Assembly (NCBI RefSeq): GCF_016908415.1
Contig: NZ_JAFBDW010000003.1
Location: 186,001 to 250,000, forward strand
DNA: 64,000 nucleotides
Reading direction: 5' to 3'
Source of the DNA: Caldicoprobacter guelmensis
GTDB taxonomy: Bacteria > Bacillota > Clostridia > Caldicoprobacterales > Caldicoprobacteraceae
The stretch's first letter is position 1. Every line of letters begins with the position of its first letter. The notes beneath the pieces were generated by a model, which saw nothing but the letters and a program-made list of their open reading frames with translations, was not told the DNA's origin and did no database searches. Position numbers and translations under genes: made by a program. This document shows, piece by piece, positions 1-8,548 of this stretch.

Positions 1-583
1 CCGCTTTTTCTAAATGTACCCTGTTTAGGGCAACAACCCTATGAACCTCTTTTTTGTTAAACCCTGCATAAATCCTTCCCTTTACTTCAATGTCTTTTAG
101 TTCGCGTGGATCAATCTTGGAAGGATCAGAATAAATCTTAGAAGATTTTATATAATCTGTAAGATCTAACAAAGCACCCTGATTGACAAGTTCCAAATAT
201 TGAGGCATGTTTAAATAGATAAGATCTAACTTTTCCCCACTATTAAGCTTTCTCATAAGTGTATTGTTATAATCAGATGGTGGTCTCTCCATTATTACAG
301 TTAATCCCGTAGCTTCTCCCAATTCCTTTGCAAACAACTTCATTTCTTCTTCATCTTTACCGCCAGTTACACTTGTCAATATTTTTACAACTCCACCTGT
401 TTTATTATCCTTTTTTTGCTGATCTGCAGAATTGGAAGGCTCACTTGTTGCAGGAGTCTCTTTAGCATTTCCTTGATTAGCACTACTCTCTTGAGATGTT
501 TCTTTCTTTGTACATCCGGTAAAAGCACTGATAATTAGCATTAAAACAAGAATTCCTACCAGTATCTTTTTTGTAATAGACAT
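1..583 (-). CDS. ABC transporter solute-binding lipoprotein, C-terminus cut by window edge
   Basis: Family 1 type extracellular solute-binding protein; only the first ~194 residues are in the window. It begins with a lipoprotein signal peptide: two lysines, a hydrophobic stretch, then a lipobox-like FTGC near residue 23. A Ser/Asn/Gln/Lys-rich linker follows, and the mature domain starts near residue 65 (VVKILTS). The ATG at 581-583 has a strong ribosome site (AGGGAGGGG, 591-599). It is the first gene of a leftward transcript starting at the promoter at 876-904. Next to an inositol pathway and sharing its operator motif, it is probably the binding protein of an inositol importer, like the Thermotoga inositol ABC system. 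The substrate is inference; the class is fairly secure. Confidence 0.75.
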   Translation of the reverse strand, partial: MSITKKILVGILVLMLIISAFTGCTKKETSQESSANQGNAKETPATSEPSNSADQQKKDNKTGGVVKILTSVTGGKDEEEMKLFAKELGEATGLTVIMERPPSDYNNTLMRKLNSGEKLDLIYLNMPQYLELVNQGALLDLTDYIKSSKIYSDPSKIDPRELKDIEVKGRIYAGFNKKEVHRVVALNRVHLEKA

Positions 584-757
584 ACTTATACCCCTCCCTT
601 TTTATTTTTCTTTTTTATATTAAAATTTTTATAATAATGCATCTTCCTAAAAATTATCAGTTTTAATTTTCCTATACTAGCTTGTCTTACTCCAAATTAA
701 TATACTTTCTTTTATTGAGATCCCGATAATTTTAAAAAATTATTAACCTTTCACTGT

Positions 758-771
758 TGTAAACGTTTATG
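758..771. promoter_or_regulatory. LacI/cre-type operator in the transporter leader
   Basis: The sequence TGTAAACGTTTATG has the symmetric core TAAACGTTTA. It shares the 10-mer GTAAACGTTT with both operators upstream of the iolM-like gene. It lies about 100 bp downstream of the operator at 858-869, so a repressor could loop or block elongation. A catabolite-response (CcpA) site has a similar consensus and cannot be excluded. Confidence 0.5.
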
Positions 772-857
772 TATATAAAGTGAATCTCCAAACATATATC
801 AAAACACAAATATTTACATATTGAGCTATAACCTCATCTGTACCAACTTTTACTTCC

Positions 858-904
858 GTAAACATTTACAATACTATGATAACATTATTTTATCCACTCG
901 TCAA
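858..904 (-). promoter_or_regulatory. Sigma-A promoter with operator for the solute-binding protein transcript
   Basis: Read leftward: -35 TTGACG (899-904), 17-nt spacer, -10 TATCAT (876-881). Just downstream, over the expected start site, lies GTAAATGTTTAC (858-869), a LacI-family-like half-symmetric operator. The leader to the ATG is about 285 nt. I saw no recognisable riboswitch in it. Confidence 0.65.
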
Positions 905-922
905 CCGGTAAACTTAACAATC

Positions 923-1942
923 TCACACCCTCTCCACCTTCACCGGCATTCCTGTTTCAAGTGACCTCTTTGCCGCAAGGCCTATCAAAACAGGCTTCAA
1001 GCCATCAAGCCCCGTTACTTCTGGTTCTCTATCCTCAAGTATTACGCTTATAAAAGACCTTATCTCATCTATATAAGACTCCTTATACCTTTCAAGGAAG
1101 AAATATTTTGGTTTCTCGCTGTATACCCAATTCTCATTATATATTTCCACTGTATTGGGTTTATCATTGCCTGCTATCAAGCATCCTTTAGAACCAAAAA
1201 CCTCAACCCTTTGATCATATCCATACACAGCTTTTCTGCTGTTATCAATTGTCCCAATAGCACCATTCTCAAATTTTAAAGTAACAATTGCCGTATCAAC
1301 ATCATCGTATTGTTTTATTGAAGGATCTATCAGAGCTTCACCTATCGCATACACTTCAACAACCTCGCTGCCTGTTAAATAGCGCGCCATGTCAAAATCG
1401 TGAATTGTCATGTCAAGGAATATACCACCCGATACTTTTACGTATTCTATTGGTGGGGGAGCAGGATCCCTGGAAGTAATCCTCAATATATGAATATCGC
1501 CTATTTTCCCACTTTCAATATGCTCTCTAATCCTCCGAAAATTGTGGTCAAACCTCCTATTAAAGCCTATCTGTAGCTTTACCTTAGCCTTCTCCACAGT
1601 ATTCAGCGCTTCTTCTATTCTTTTGACATCAAAATCTATAGGTTTCTCACAAAATATGTGTTTTCCTGCTTGTGCCGCTTCTATTATAAACTTCGAATGG
1701 GTATCGGTAGGCGAACAAATAAGAACGGCATCTATATCCGGGTCCTCAATGATTTTCCTGTGGTCTTTGTAAACATGATTTATTCCTATACTATAAGCCC
1801 ATTTCTCTAGACTATCATCCATGTAAACATCAGCAATGGACTTTACTTCCGCTCCTCTTATGTTGGTTGCTATATTTTCAGCATGAAGCCTGCCAATGCG
1901 CCCAGCTCCTATGATACCTAATTTGAGTTTCAAATGAGTCAC
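923..1942 (-). CDS. iolG: Inositol 2-dehydrogenase (Gfo/Idh/MocA family)
   Basis: NAD-dependent oxidation of myo-inositol to scyllo-inosose (2-keto-myo-inositol), first step of inositol catabolism. The N-terminus carries the dinucleotide-binding GIIGAGRIGRLHAEN motif. The Gfo/Idh signature CEKP is near residue 98, and the substrate-side HDFDMARYL motif near 180 supplies the usual catalytic Asp and His. The ~339-residue length fits IolG. The listed start is GTG; a TTG nine bases inside (1933) is better spaced from AGGTGGGG and would give MKLKLGIIG. It is the last gene of the iolM-iolN-iolO-iolG transcript, 103 bp after the isomerase. Other polyol dehydrogenases of this family are possible, but the cluster supports IolG. 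Confidence 0.8.
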   Translation of the reverse strand: MTHLKLKLGIIGAGRIGRLHAENIATNIRGAEVKSIADVYMDDSLEKWAYSIGINHVYKDHRKIIEDPDIDAVLICSPTDTHSKFIIEAAQAGKHIFCEKPIDFDVKRIEEALNTVEKAKVKLQIGFNRRFDHNFRRIREHIESGKIGDIHILRITSRDPAPPPIEYVKVSGGIFLDMTIHDFDMARYLTGSEVVEVYAIGEALIDPSIKQYDDVDTAIVTLKFENGAIGTIDNSRKAVYGYDQRVEVFGSKGCLIAGNDKPNTVEIYNENWVYSEKPKYFFLERYKESYIDEIRSFISVILEDREPEVTGLDGLKPVLIGLAAKRSLETGMPVKVERV

Positions 1943-2045
1943 CCCACCTACCTATTTAATAATGTATAAATTAACAATTTTGCATATTTTGTAATACGTA
2001 TATTTGGCTTTCCCACACAACTGGCACTTTAAAGTTAAGAAATAG

Positions 2046-2876
2046 CTATACTTTATCTTCCTCGAGTGCAAACATGTACTCAATTCCTTTCTTAGCTGCA
2101 ATATCGGGATCGGGATATGGAAGATATTCAAAGGCAACATATCCATTATATCCTACTTCTTTTAATGCATTTATAACAGCCGCAAAATCAACATGCCCCG
2201 CCCCTGGATATCTACGATTGCTATCAGCAAAGTGAACATGCCCTATATATCTACTGTATTTCCTTATACTGTTCTCCATATTAGGTTCCTCGATGTTCAT
2301 ATGAAATGTGTCAACAAGAATCTTAAAGCCCAAATCACCTAAACTTTCAATATAGTTCACCATTTCCTCTATTGTATTATGAAAATTAACCTCATACCTG
2401 TTTATTGCCTCTATATATACCGGGACATCTTTACGTTGCGCATAATGGCTCAATTCCAAAAGACAGTCTGTATAAACGGCCATATGTTCATCACAATACT
2501 CAGGATTTACCTTGCCCCTCATAGAGCCTATTATGATACCGCAGTTTAATTCTTCAGCTAGATCAATATATCCCTTTAATCGTTTTAAAGCCATATTTCT
2601 TTTTTGGGCATCCAAATCAGTAATTGAAAGCCCATCAACAGTATAAGACATACCCGTCCCTATAGTCGAAACAACAATGGCATTTTTCAAGCAACATTCA
2701 TTAACTTCTTTTGCATCTATTTCTTTCGGATTTCTTATATGAAGTTCCACCGCATCAAAGCCATATTCTTTGCTCTTAATGATATTTTCGCACAAGTCAC
2801 CCCTAAACAGCACAGGCGATGTCTTAGGCGCATCTATAGCAATCGTGGCACTGTACTTTATCGAACGATTTTCCAT
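2046..2876 (-). CDS. iolO: Sugar-phosphate isomerase/epimerase family TIM barrel, IolO-like
   Basis: A 276-residue member of the xylose isomerase-like TIM-barrel (AP endonuclease 2) family. Likely metal ligands are the Glu of YIEAINRYE, the Asp/His of VDTFHMN, the His residues in HVHFADSNRRYPGAGHVDF, and the Glu of AFEYLP near the end. In the Thermotoga maritima pathway the equivalent enzyme (IolO) epimerises 5-keto-L-gluconate to D-tagaturonate. Position between iolG and the IolN-like gene matches that set. The reaction is inferred from context; the fold family also includes 2-keto-myo-inositol dehydratase, tagatose epimerases and hydroxypyruvate isomerase. Confidence 0.65.
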   Translation of the reverse strand: MENRSIKYSATIAIDAPKTSPVLFRGDLCENIIKSKEYGFDAVELHIRNPKEIDAKEVNECCLKNAIVVSTIGTGMSYTVDGLSITDLDAQKRNMALKRLKGYIDLAEELNCGIIIGSMRGKVNPEYCDEHMAVYTDCLLELSHYAQRKDVPVYIEAINRYEVNFHNTIEEMVNYIESLGDLGFKILVDTFHMNIEEPNMENSIRKYSRYIGHVHFADSNRRYPGAGHVDFAAVINALKEVGYNGYVAFEYLPYPDPDIAAKKGIEYMFALEEDKV

Positions 2877-3000
2877 TTGCCCAACCCCTTTTTCATGGAA
2901 AGCCTATAAAACTTATACAAAACACATTTTATTTTAACCGGGAAATATTACCGGCCCCTTAAGAGCGCTCGACAATATTTCCCGGCATAATTTCGCCTAA

Positions 3001-4110
3001 TTACAGCTTAGTGAATACCCCTATTGGCGGTAACTCATATACCGACTTCCAGCCCTCACTAAGAGGTTCCTTCAAGAAAGGCTCCATCTCCTTCGCAGTC
3101 CGCAACGTGGTCTTTTCTACAGGCGGCACAGTTCCAGGAGGAAATGCTTCTAAAATCTGATCGTGTAGAAGAGTAAGGTACTTCAGTATCGCTGCAATAG
3201 GCCTCTTGGCCTTCCTGGGATCGGCAAGAGAAGGCTTACCCACAACCCCTTGAGGTGTTGCTGCACGTTCTATAGCAGCGTGGCCTTCTCCCTCGGACCA
3301 CCTATGAGGCCGCCTGAAAGGATCCACCGCTTTATCAAAATGCCCATCAGGCAAGAACGACTCCCCTTCAGCATCCTCTACAACGCTCATATCAATCATA
3401 TCTTTGAAGAGCAAAAGCGCTACCGAGGTTTCCGCCTCATCGGCATGCACGAAATGCGTTTCCATGCTATCCGGCCTACCTGCCGGATAGAAGAATTCAC
3501 GTACCGCCCTGTGCCAGTCTAACACCTGGAATATTCCTGGCAAATGATACCTCTTCATAAATTCCTGTACAGCCGATTCAAGCATCCATAAATGGCCATG
3601 GTTGTTAACTATTATAATTTTTCTAAAACCGTCATTCCATAGTCCAAGCATTGTGTATATCAGTGTCTCTTTTACAACCTCTTCCGGCATTATGATTGTC
3701 CCTGGCATTCCAACATGATGATAAGGATGGCCTCCATAATTCAGAGGCGGAAGAGCAAGGCTTACCTCTCGTCCCTGCTTTGCTGTATATCTCCTTACGC
3801 CCTCAAGTATTTGAGTCACCATGAATGTGTCCAAACCACTGTTGGCATGCAGTCCATGGTTCTCAGTGCAGCCTACTGGTACAAATACGATATCATTCTT
3901 CTTCCTCTTTTCTATTACTTTATACCTGGGAGTGGTCTGTATATAGCATCCCGGTTTACCAAGCTCAGATTCAGAGGGTATTTCATATTCTGCCAGTATT
4001 CTGTCTATCTCTTCTTCGCTGGCATCCCATATCTGCTTCTTTAGCCGTCCTACGGCGTTATCCTCAAAGATTATAGCAGGATGCTCTGTAAGGAGCCACT
4101 TTTCACTCAT
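3001..4110 (-). CDS. iolN: Creatininase-family hydrolase, IolN-like (3-dehydro-scyllo-inosose hydrolase)
   Basis: A 369-residue protein of the creatininase/creatinine amidohydrolase fold. Metal-site motifs are visible: VPVGCTENHG (Glu and His), SGLDTF (Asp), NNHGH, and HADEAET (Glu). In Thermotoga maritima the creatininase-like IolN opens the ring of the diketo-inositol made by IolM to give 5-keto-L-gluconate; I infer the same role from the neighbours. An in-frame extension upstream to 4227 exists, but the ATG at 4110 has GGAGAGGAG at the right distance and is the real start. It lies 92 bp after the IolM-like gene in the same direction. The fold is solid, the reaction is context-based. Confidence 0.7.
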   Translation of the reverse strand: MSEKWLLTEHPAIIFEDNAVGRLKKQIWDASEEEIDRILAEYEIPSESELGKPGCYIQTTPRYKVIEKRKKNDIVFVPVGCTENHGLHANSGLDTFMVTQILEGVRRYTAKQGREVSLALPPLNYGGHPYHHVGMPGTIIMPEEVVKETLIYTMLGLWNDGFRKIIIVNNHGHLWMLESAVQEFMKRYHLPGIFQVLDWHRAVREFFYPAGRPDSMETHFVHADEAETSVALLLFKDMIDMSVVEDAEGESFLPDGHFDKAVDPFRRPHRWSEGEGHAAIERAATPQGVVGKPSLADPRKAKRPIAAILKYLTLLHDQILEAFPPGTVPPVEKTTLRTAKEMEPFLKEPLSEGWKSVYELPPIGVFTKL

Positions 4111-4202
4111 TATAAACTCTCCTCTCCATGTTATGATAAAAACTGTGTTCAATTTTCTAGTGACGCTATCTTTATTGTTAAAGTTTTGATAACAATCAAT
4201 TT

Positions 4203-5396
4203 CTACATAACACAGGTTATCTTGCATTCCTTCCTGTCGGTTCTCAAGCTGATAATATTTTCTGGTACCTCATCCAAAGTTATCTTCTTTGTAATCATAG
4301 GCGTCATATCCATACCATCTGCCATGCACTCAATTACTCTATAGAAAGTACCATGGCCCGAATGGCCTTGGGCTCCGATAATCCTGGCTCTCCGCACCTG
4401 CAATACCTCACCAGTAACCGGCATCTTGGCATCGGCACGAGCAACCACCACCACTGTGCTATTAATGGTTCTACCCTCCCAAATCACTTGCTCTATTTGA
4501 GGATAAACCACTGTAGGCAGTCCAGTTGCTTCAAGATATAGATTTGCACCCATGCCATCTGTGAGCTCAAGGACTCTTTGCACGAAATCTTCTTTTAACG
4601 GATTGATTACATAATCTGCCCCCATTTTCTTCCCTAGTTCAGCCCTTTCAGGCTGAGGCTCTGAAAGTATAACTCTCGCAGCACCGCTTCTCTTCAATAT
4701 GGCGCAAGCCGCAATTCCAACAGGGCCTCCGCCACACACTACAACATTATCCCCCGGCCTTATTCCACCACCTCTTTCGATCACAGCATTATAAGCAACG
4801 CTAGTAGGCTCTACTAAACTACCAGCAAGAAATATATCATCGCCGGTGTACCTCTTTTTAAGTGATTCAAGGTTCCATACGAGTTTAGCGGGCATAACTA
4901 TATATTTTGCAAATGCACCGTTTATGTTAAACCCTACCTCATTAAGCCGTTCACAGTGATTGGGATAACCATCAGCGCACGGCTTACATTCACCACACCA
5001 CATCATTTCTTCTGCACAGACGATTTCTCCACCTTTGAAAGGCTTATTGGTCCTTTTATCGAATGCACGTTCTCCTGCCTTCACTACAATACCTGAAAAT
5101 TCATGACCAAGGATGCATGGAAAACCCGTCAAGCCAGGATACAGTATGTATCCCTCTTCATCAGGCTGTGCCATATGAACATCGCTTCCACAAATGCCAC
5201 ATGCCTTTACTTCGATTAATACTTCATCAGGCCCTGGTTCGGGAACAGGATGATCTACAATTTCAATGCGAGGATTTCTCCACACTTTACTTCCGAGATA
5301 CGTCTGCTTCCCTTCGATATCCTTCGGGCCAAGCTTGAAATCCGGCTTTGGATCCCAATCCGCAAATAGCGTGACGCCTTTCATTGTTTTTGACAT
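4203..5396 (-). CDS. iolM: Zinc-dependent medium-chain dehydrogenase, IolM-like (scyllo-inosose 3-dehydrogenase)
   Basis: A 397-residue zinc alcohol dehydrogenase. It shows the catalytic-zinc motif CGICGSDVH near residue 67, GHEFSG, a structural-zinc cluster (CGECKPCADGYPNHC), and the nucleotide-binding loop CGGGPVGIAACA. In the Thermotoga inositol route IolM oxidises scyllo-inosose to the 3-keto derivative, the substrate of IolN, encoded next. It is the first gene of the leftward iol transcript, with AAGGAGG ten bases before the ATG and a LacI-controlled promoter at 5637-5665. Sorbitol or threonine dehydrogenase activity is the alternative for an isolated gene, but not the best reading in this cluster. 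Confidence 0.7.
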   Translation of the reverse strand: MSKTMKGVTLFADWDPKPDFKLGPKDIEGKQTYLGSKVWRNPRIEIVDHPVPEPGPDEVLIEVKACGICGSDVHMAQPDEEGYILYPGLTGFPCILGHEFSGIVVKAGERAFDKRTNKPFKGGEIVCAEEMMWCGECKPCADGYPNHCERLNEVGFNINGAFAKYIVMPAKLVWNLESLKKRYTGDDIFLAGSLVEPTSVAYNAVIERGGGIRPGDNVVVCGGGPVGIAACAILKRSGAARVILSEPQPERAELGKKMGADYVINPLKEDFVQRVLELTDGMGANLYLEATGLPTVVYPQIEQVIWEGRTINSTVVVVARADAKMPVTGEVLQVRRARIIGAQGHSGHGTFYRVIECMADGMDMTPMITKKITLDEVPENIISLRTDRKECKITCVM

Positions 5397-5567
5397 TTGA
5401 TAATTCCTCCTTGCTTGAAATATAAATTTGCTGTATCAAATATGATTATTATCCGAAAAAGACCCACAAATGTAGAAGAAATGCTGCTTCTCCTTTCTTG
5501 ACTTTACCGGTTATGCTGCAATATTCAAATGATGAATACACCTTCTAAAAGTGGCAATTAACCATTT

Positions 5568-5578
5568 CAAACGTTTAC
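5568..5578. promoter_or_regulatory. Second LacI-type operator downstream of the iol promoter
   Basis: CAAACGTTTAC, identical in sequence and orientation to the operator at 5644-5654 and 76 bp away (about seven helical turns). This suits cooperative repression by DNA looping. Confidence 0.6.
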
Positions 5579-5636
5579 AATTAATTAAATAATAAAAAGT
5601 TTGTTGAATAACTAGTCAAATTTTTAAGCTAGTTTA

Positions 5637-5665
5637 AGTATAACAAACGTTTACGGTTTTGTCAA
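5637..5665 (-). promoter_or_regulatory. iol operon promoter with an operator inside the spacer
   Basis: Read leftward: TTGACA (5660-5665), exactly 17 nt, TATACT (5637-5642), a near-consensus sigma-A promoter. The spacer contains the 11-mer CAAACGTTTAC (5644-5654), a LacI-family operator, so repressor binding would directly exclude RNA polymerase. Confidence 0.8.
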
Positions 5666-5693
5666 CAGGTTTTTACAGAGAGAAATAAAAAAT

Positions 5694-6692
5694 TTAATCC
5701 TTAATCGCCCTGCAAGTATCCCTTATTATAAGGCTTGGTTGAATAATATTAATTTTTTGCCCTACATTCTCTTGTTTTATCAAGTTTATAAGCAACTCGG
5801 CGGATAGCCTTCCCATCTCAAATTTCGGCTGGGAAATTGTGGTAAGTTTAATCCGATGCATAGATGAAAAAGCTATATCGTCAAATCCGACTATCGAAAT
5901 GTCTTCCGGGACTTTAAGCCCAAACTCCTCTATAGCTTGGATGACTCCCAAAGCTACTATATCGTTTACGGCAAAAACCGCTGTAGGGATTTCACTTTTT
6001 ATTAGCATTTCCATTGCCGCCTTATAACCGCTTTCTTGGCTAAAACTATCTGAGGTGCGAACGTTTGCTTTAACCGTATACCCGTGTTTTTGCATGGTTT
6101 CTTTATAACCTTCAAAGCGTTCCCTATTGGTACTCGTCTTTTCTGAGCCTCCTATATACACAATATCTTTATGCCCCAATTTAATAAGATATTCAACGCC
6201 TAGCACCGCTCCAGTTTTGTTGTCAATACCCACATAATATATATCATCAGACTTGGGTCCTTCGGTAATATACACGAGAGGCAACGACAACTTTTTATGA
6301 TGTGTAGCATTTTCAATAACCGAAGAAATTATCACACCATCGACTCGCTTAGCTTTCAAGATATCCACATAGGTCTTCTCCCGTTCATAATCCCAGTTTG
6401 TATTACACAAAAATACGCAATAACCATGTTCATTAGCAAAAGATTCTACACCCAAAGCGAGCTCAGAAAAAAAGGGATTGGATATATCAGGCACAACCAG
6501 GCCAATCATGTTTGTGTTTTTGCCCTTTAATCCTCTTGCTGAAGGGTCTGGGACGTAGTTCATCTCTTTTGCGATCTTCTTTATTCTTTCTCTGGTCTCA
6601 GGGCTGACATCTGGATGATTGCTCAATGCCCTTGAGACAGTAGCATACGATACACCAGCTACTTTTGCAATATCCTTTAGCGTAACAGCCAT
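5694..6692 (-). CDS. LacI-family transcriptional regulator of the inositol locus
   Basis: A 332-residue LacI/GalR repressor. The N-terminal helix-turn-helix (VTLKDIAKVAGVSYATVSRA) and hinge (DPSARGLKG) are followed by a periplasmic-binding-protein-like effector domain starting at MIGLVVPDISNPFF. The start is the ATG at 6692, eight bases after AGGAGG; an ATG six bases further out is too close to it. The gene sits directly upstream of the iol transcript. The shared AAACGTTT motif lies in its own promoter, the iolM promoter and the transporter promoter, so it likely represses all three, with inositol or an early intermediate as inducer. Target assignment is inference from motif placement. Confidence 0.8.
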   Translation of the reverse strand: MAVTLKDIAKVAGVSYATVSRALSNHPDVSPETRERIKKIAKEMNYVPDPSARGLKGKNTNMIGLVVPDISNPFFSELALGVESFANEHGYCVFLCNTNWDYEREKTYVDILKAKRVDGVIISSVIENATHHKKLSLPLVYITEGPKSDDIYYVGIDNKTGAVLGVEYLIKLGHKDIVYIGGSEKTSTNRERFEGYKETMQKHGYTVKANVRTSDSFSQESGYKAAMEMLIKSEIPTAVFAVNDIVALGVIQAIEEFGLKVPEDISIVGFDDIAFSSMHRIKLTTISQPKFEMGRLSAELLINLIKQENVGQKINIIQPSLIIRDTCRAIKD

Positions 6693-6801
6693 TAACATGC
6701 CCTCCTGTTAAAATTAGTATGTACAAAGTATTGCATCTAATAAAAATAATACCGGTAACAACATTTAATTGAACCGGCATGATTTGATTAAAATTTTTAT
6801 C

Positions 6802-6849
6802 CAAAACGTTCACGTTAAAAGTTTAACATAAACATTTTATAATTGTCAA
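6802..6849 (-). promoter_or_regulatory. lacI promoter with autoregulatory operator
   Basis: Read leftward: TTGACA (6844-6849), 17-18 nt, then TTAAAC/TAAACT (6820-6826). CAAAACGTTCAC (6802-6813) follows just after the start site and is a two-mismatch relative of the operators at 5568 and 5644, suggesting autoregulation. The leader to the ATG is about 120 nt; I see no other element from 6693 to 6978. Confidence 0.55.
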
Positions 6850-6978
6850 GCTATTTTTATACGATTCGATTTACTTAAAATTATTTTTTCTATATATTCT
6901 AAACTCCGCGATATTTTACACATCCACGACAAGATTGATATTAATTTAACAAAGATAGAAAATTACAACAAAATTCCA

Positions 6979-7737
6979 TCACAACACCTGTTTAAGAAAA
7001 TTCCTCGTCCTCTCGCTGTGCGGATTACGGAATATCTCATCGGGCAATCCTTCCTCTATTATCTCTCCACCATCCATGAATATCACCCGATCAGCCACCT
7101 CTCGAGCAAACCCCATCTCGTGGGTAACCACCAGCATGGTCATCCTGTCTTGAGCCAGGTCTCGCATAACCTTTAAAACTTCGCCGGTAAGTTCTGGGTC
7201 TAGCGCAGAAGTGGGTTCATCAAACAGCATTATGTCAGGCTTCATGGCCAAAGCCCGCGCAATGGCCACCCTCTGCTTTTGACCACCCGAAAGCTGGGAA
7301 GGATAGCTGTCCCTTTTGTCAATCAGTCCTACCCTCTTAAGCAACGCCTCGGCCATATCAATCGCTTCTTTCTTGGGCACCTTGTTTACCACAATCGGTG
7401 CCTCAATGATGTTCTCCAGCACCGTTTTATGAGGGAACAGATTGAAGTTTTGAAACACCATCCCAATCTTCTTACAAAGTTGTCGTATTTGTTTATCAGA
7501 TACATATCGTGTTTTACCGTTTTCATCCTCATACGCCATAGGTTGTCCTTCTATTATGATAGAGCCTCTATCAATGAACTCCAGATGAATGAGACACCGC
7601 AGCAAGGTGCTCTTCCCCGATCCGGAAGGCCCTATAATAGCTATTACTTCACCCTTCTTAACGCTCAGCGAAATCCCTTTTAAAACCTGTAAAGCTCCAA
7701 ATGACTTGTAAATATTTTTAGCCTCAATCATATACAT
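6979..7737 (-). CDS. Polar amino-acid ABC transporter ATP-binding protein (GlnQ-like)
   Basis: A 252-residue ABC ATPase of the polar amino-acid uptake class. Walker A GPSGSGKST, Q-loop MVFQNFNLFPHKT, signature LSGGQKQRVAIARAL, Walker B IMLFDEPTSALDPE and switch His VTHEMGF are all intact. It energises uptake with the permease 12 bp upstream and the binding protein at 8549. A second ATG two codons in (7731) is an equally plausible start. Substrate class (polar amino acid) comes from the HisP/GlnQ-like pattern and neighbours; the exact amino acid cannot be read. Confidence 0.9.
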   Translation of the reverse strand: MYMIEAKNIYKSFGALQVLKGISLSVKKGEVIAIIGPSGSGKSTLLRCLIHLEFIDRGSIIIEGQPMAYEDENGKTRYVSDKQIRQLCKKIGMVFQNFNLFPHKTVLENIIEAPIVVNKVPKKEAIDMAEALLKRVGLIDKRDSYPSQLSGGQKQRVAIARALAMKPDIMLFDEPTSALDPELTGEVLKVMRDLAQDRMTMLVVTHEMGFAREVADRVIFMDGGEIIEEGLPDEIFRNPHSERTRNFLKQVL

Positions 7738-7749
7738 AGCCTCTAACCC

Positions 7750-8448
7750 CTATTCATATATTGAATAGCGCTGTTCTAATTTGTCAAACACTTTTGTCAG
7801 CACATAAGTCATGGCCAAGTAGAACAAGGCCGCCACTACAAAAGGCGATGTCACCGCATCCCTGGATACGGCAATCTTGGTAGCCCTTAAAAGCTCTCCC
7901 AATCCTATAGCATATACAAGGGCCGTGTCCTTTACAAGGGTGATTGCCTCATTGCTGACTGGAGGCAGCACCCTCCTCACGGTCTGCGGGAGAATAATTC
8001 TCCACATTGTCTGCCAGTAAGTAAAGCCAAGCACCTTGGCTCCCTCATACTGCCCTTTATCAATTGACTGTATGCCGGCCCTGAAAATTTCGGCGAAATA
8101 GGCGGCATAGTTGAGGACAAAAGCAATACATGCTGCTGGGAAATTCTCTAGAGTAATGCCGAAATTGGGCAAACCGTAATAGACAAAAAACACCTGTAAA
8201 AGCAACGGTGTACCCCTCAAGAGCCAGATGTATCCACCAACGACATCCTTCAAAATCCTGTATCTAGAAATGCGTGCCAGCGCCAGCAGCACTCCCAGGG
8301 GGATTGAAAAAACAATGGTGATGAAAAACAGCTCTAGAGTGACCACAGTACCCTGGAGCATGGGCACGATAATCCGCGATACATATTCCAATGTGGGTTT
8401 TATGACCTCAAGCGTAGGCGTTGCAAACTCAAGTAATAACTGTTGCAT
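7750..8448 (-). CDS. Polar amino-acid ABC transporter permease (HisM/GlnP-like)
   Basis: A 232-residue inner-membrane permease with about five hydrophobic segments. It contains the typical GTPLLLQVFFVYYGLP stretch and the coupling-loop region YEGAKVLGFTYWQTMWRIILPQ (shown in part by EGAKVLG). Two such subunits, or a homodimer as only one permease is encoded here, would pair with the ATPase downstream. It follows a hairpin at 8483-8524 that may reduce its expression relative to the binding protein. Confidence 0.9.
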   Translation of the reverse strand: MQQLLLEFATPTLEVIKPTLEYVSRIIVPMLQGTVVTLELFFITIVFSIPLGVLLALARISRYRILKDVVGGYIWLLRGTPLLLQVFFVYYGLPNFGITLENFPAACIAFVLNYAAYFAEIFRAGIQSIDKGQYEGAKVLGFTYWQTMWRIILPQTVRRVLPPVSNEAITLVKDTALVYAIGLGELLRATKIAVSRDAVTSPFVVAALFYLAMTYVLTKVFDKLEQRYSIYE

Positions 8449-8482
8449 AACATCTCTCCCGGTTTAAAAAACTTATAAAAAC

Positions 8483-8524
8483 ACAAAAGAGGACTGACGG
8501 TATAATCAAAACCCGTCAGCCTCC
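8483..8524 (-). terminator. Intra-operon terminator-like hairpin after the binding-protein gene
   Basis: Read leftward: GAGGCTGACGG, 11-nt loop, CCGTCAGTCCTC, then TTTTGTGTTTTT. The stem has a one-base bulge. Placed between binding protein and permease, it probably lets the binding protein be made in excess. Confidence 0.6.
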
Positions 8525-8548
8525 AGCCCTAACAGTGCGATACAGCAC

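Noticed and set aside
4111..4227. 39-codon upstream extension of the IolN-like gene
   Set aside because: Residues look non-coding and the internal ATG at 4110 has a strong ribosome site.
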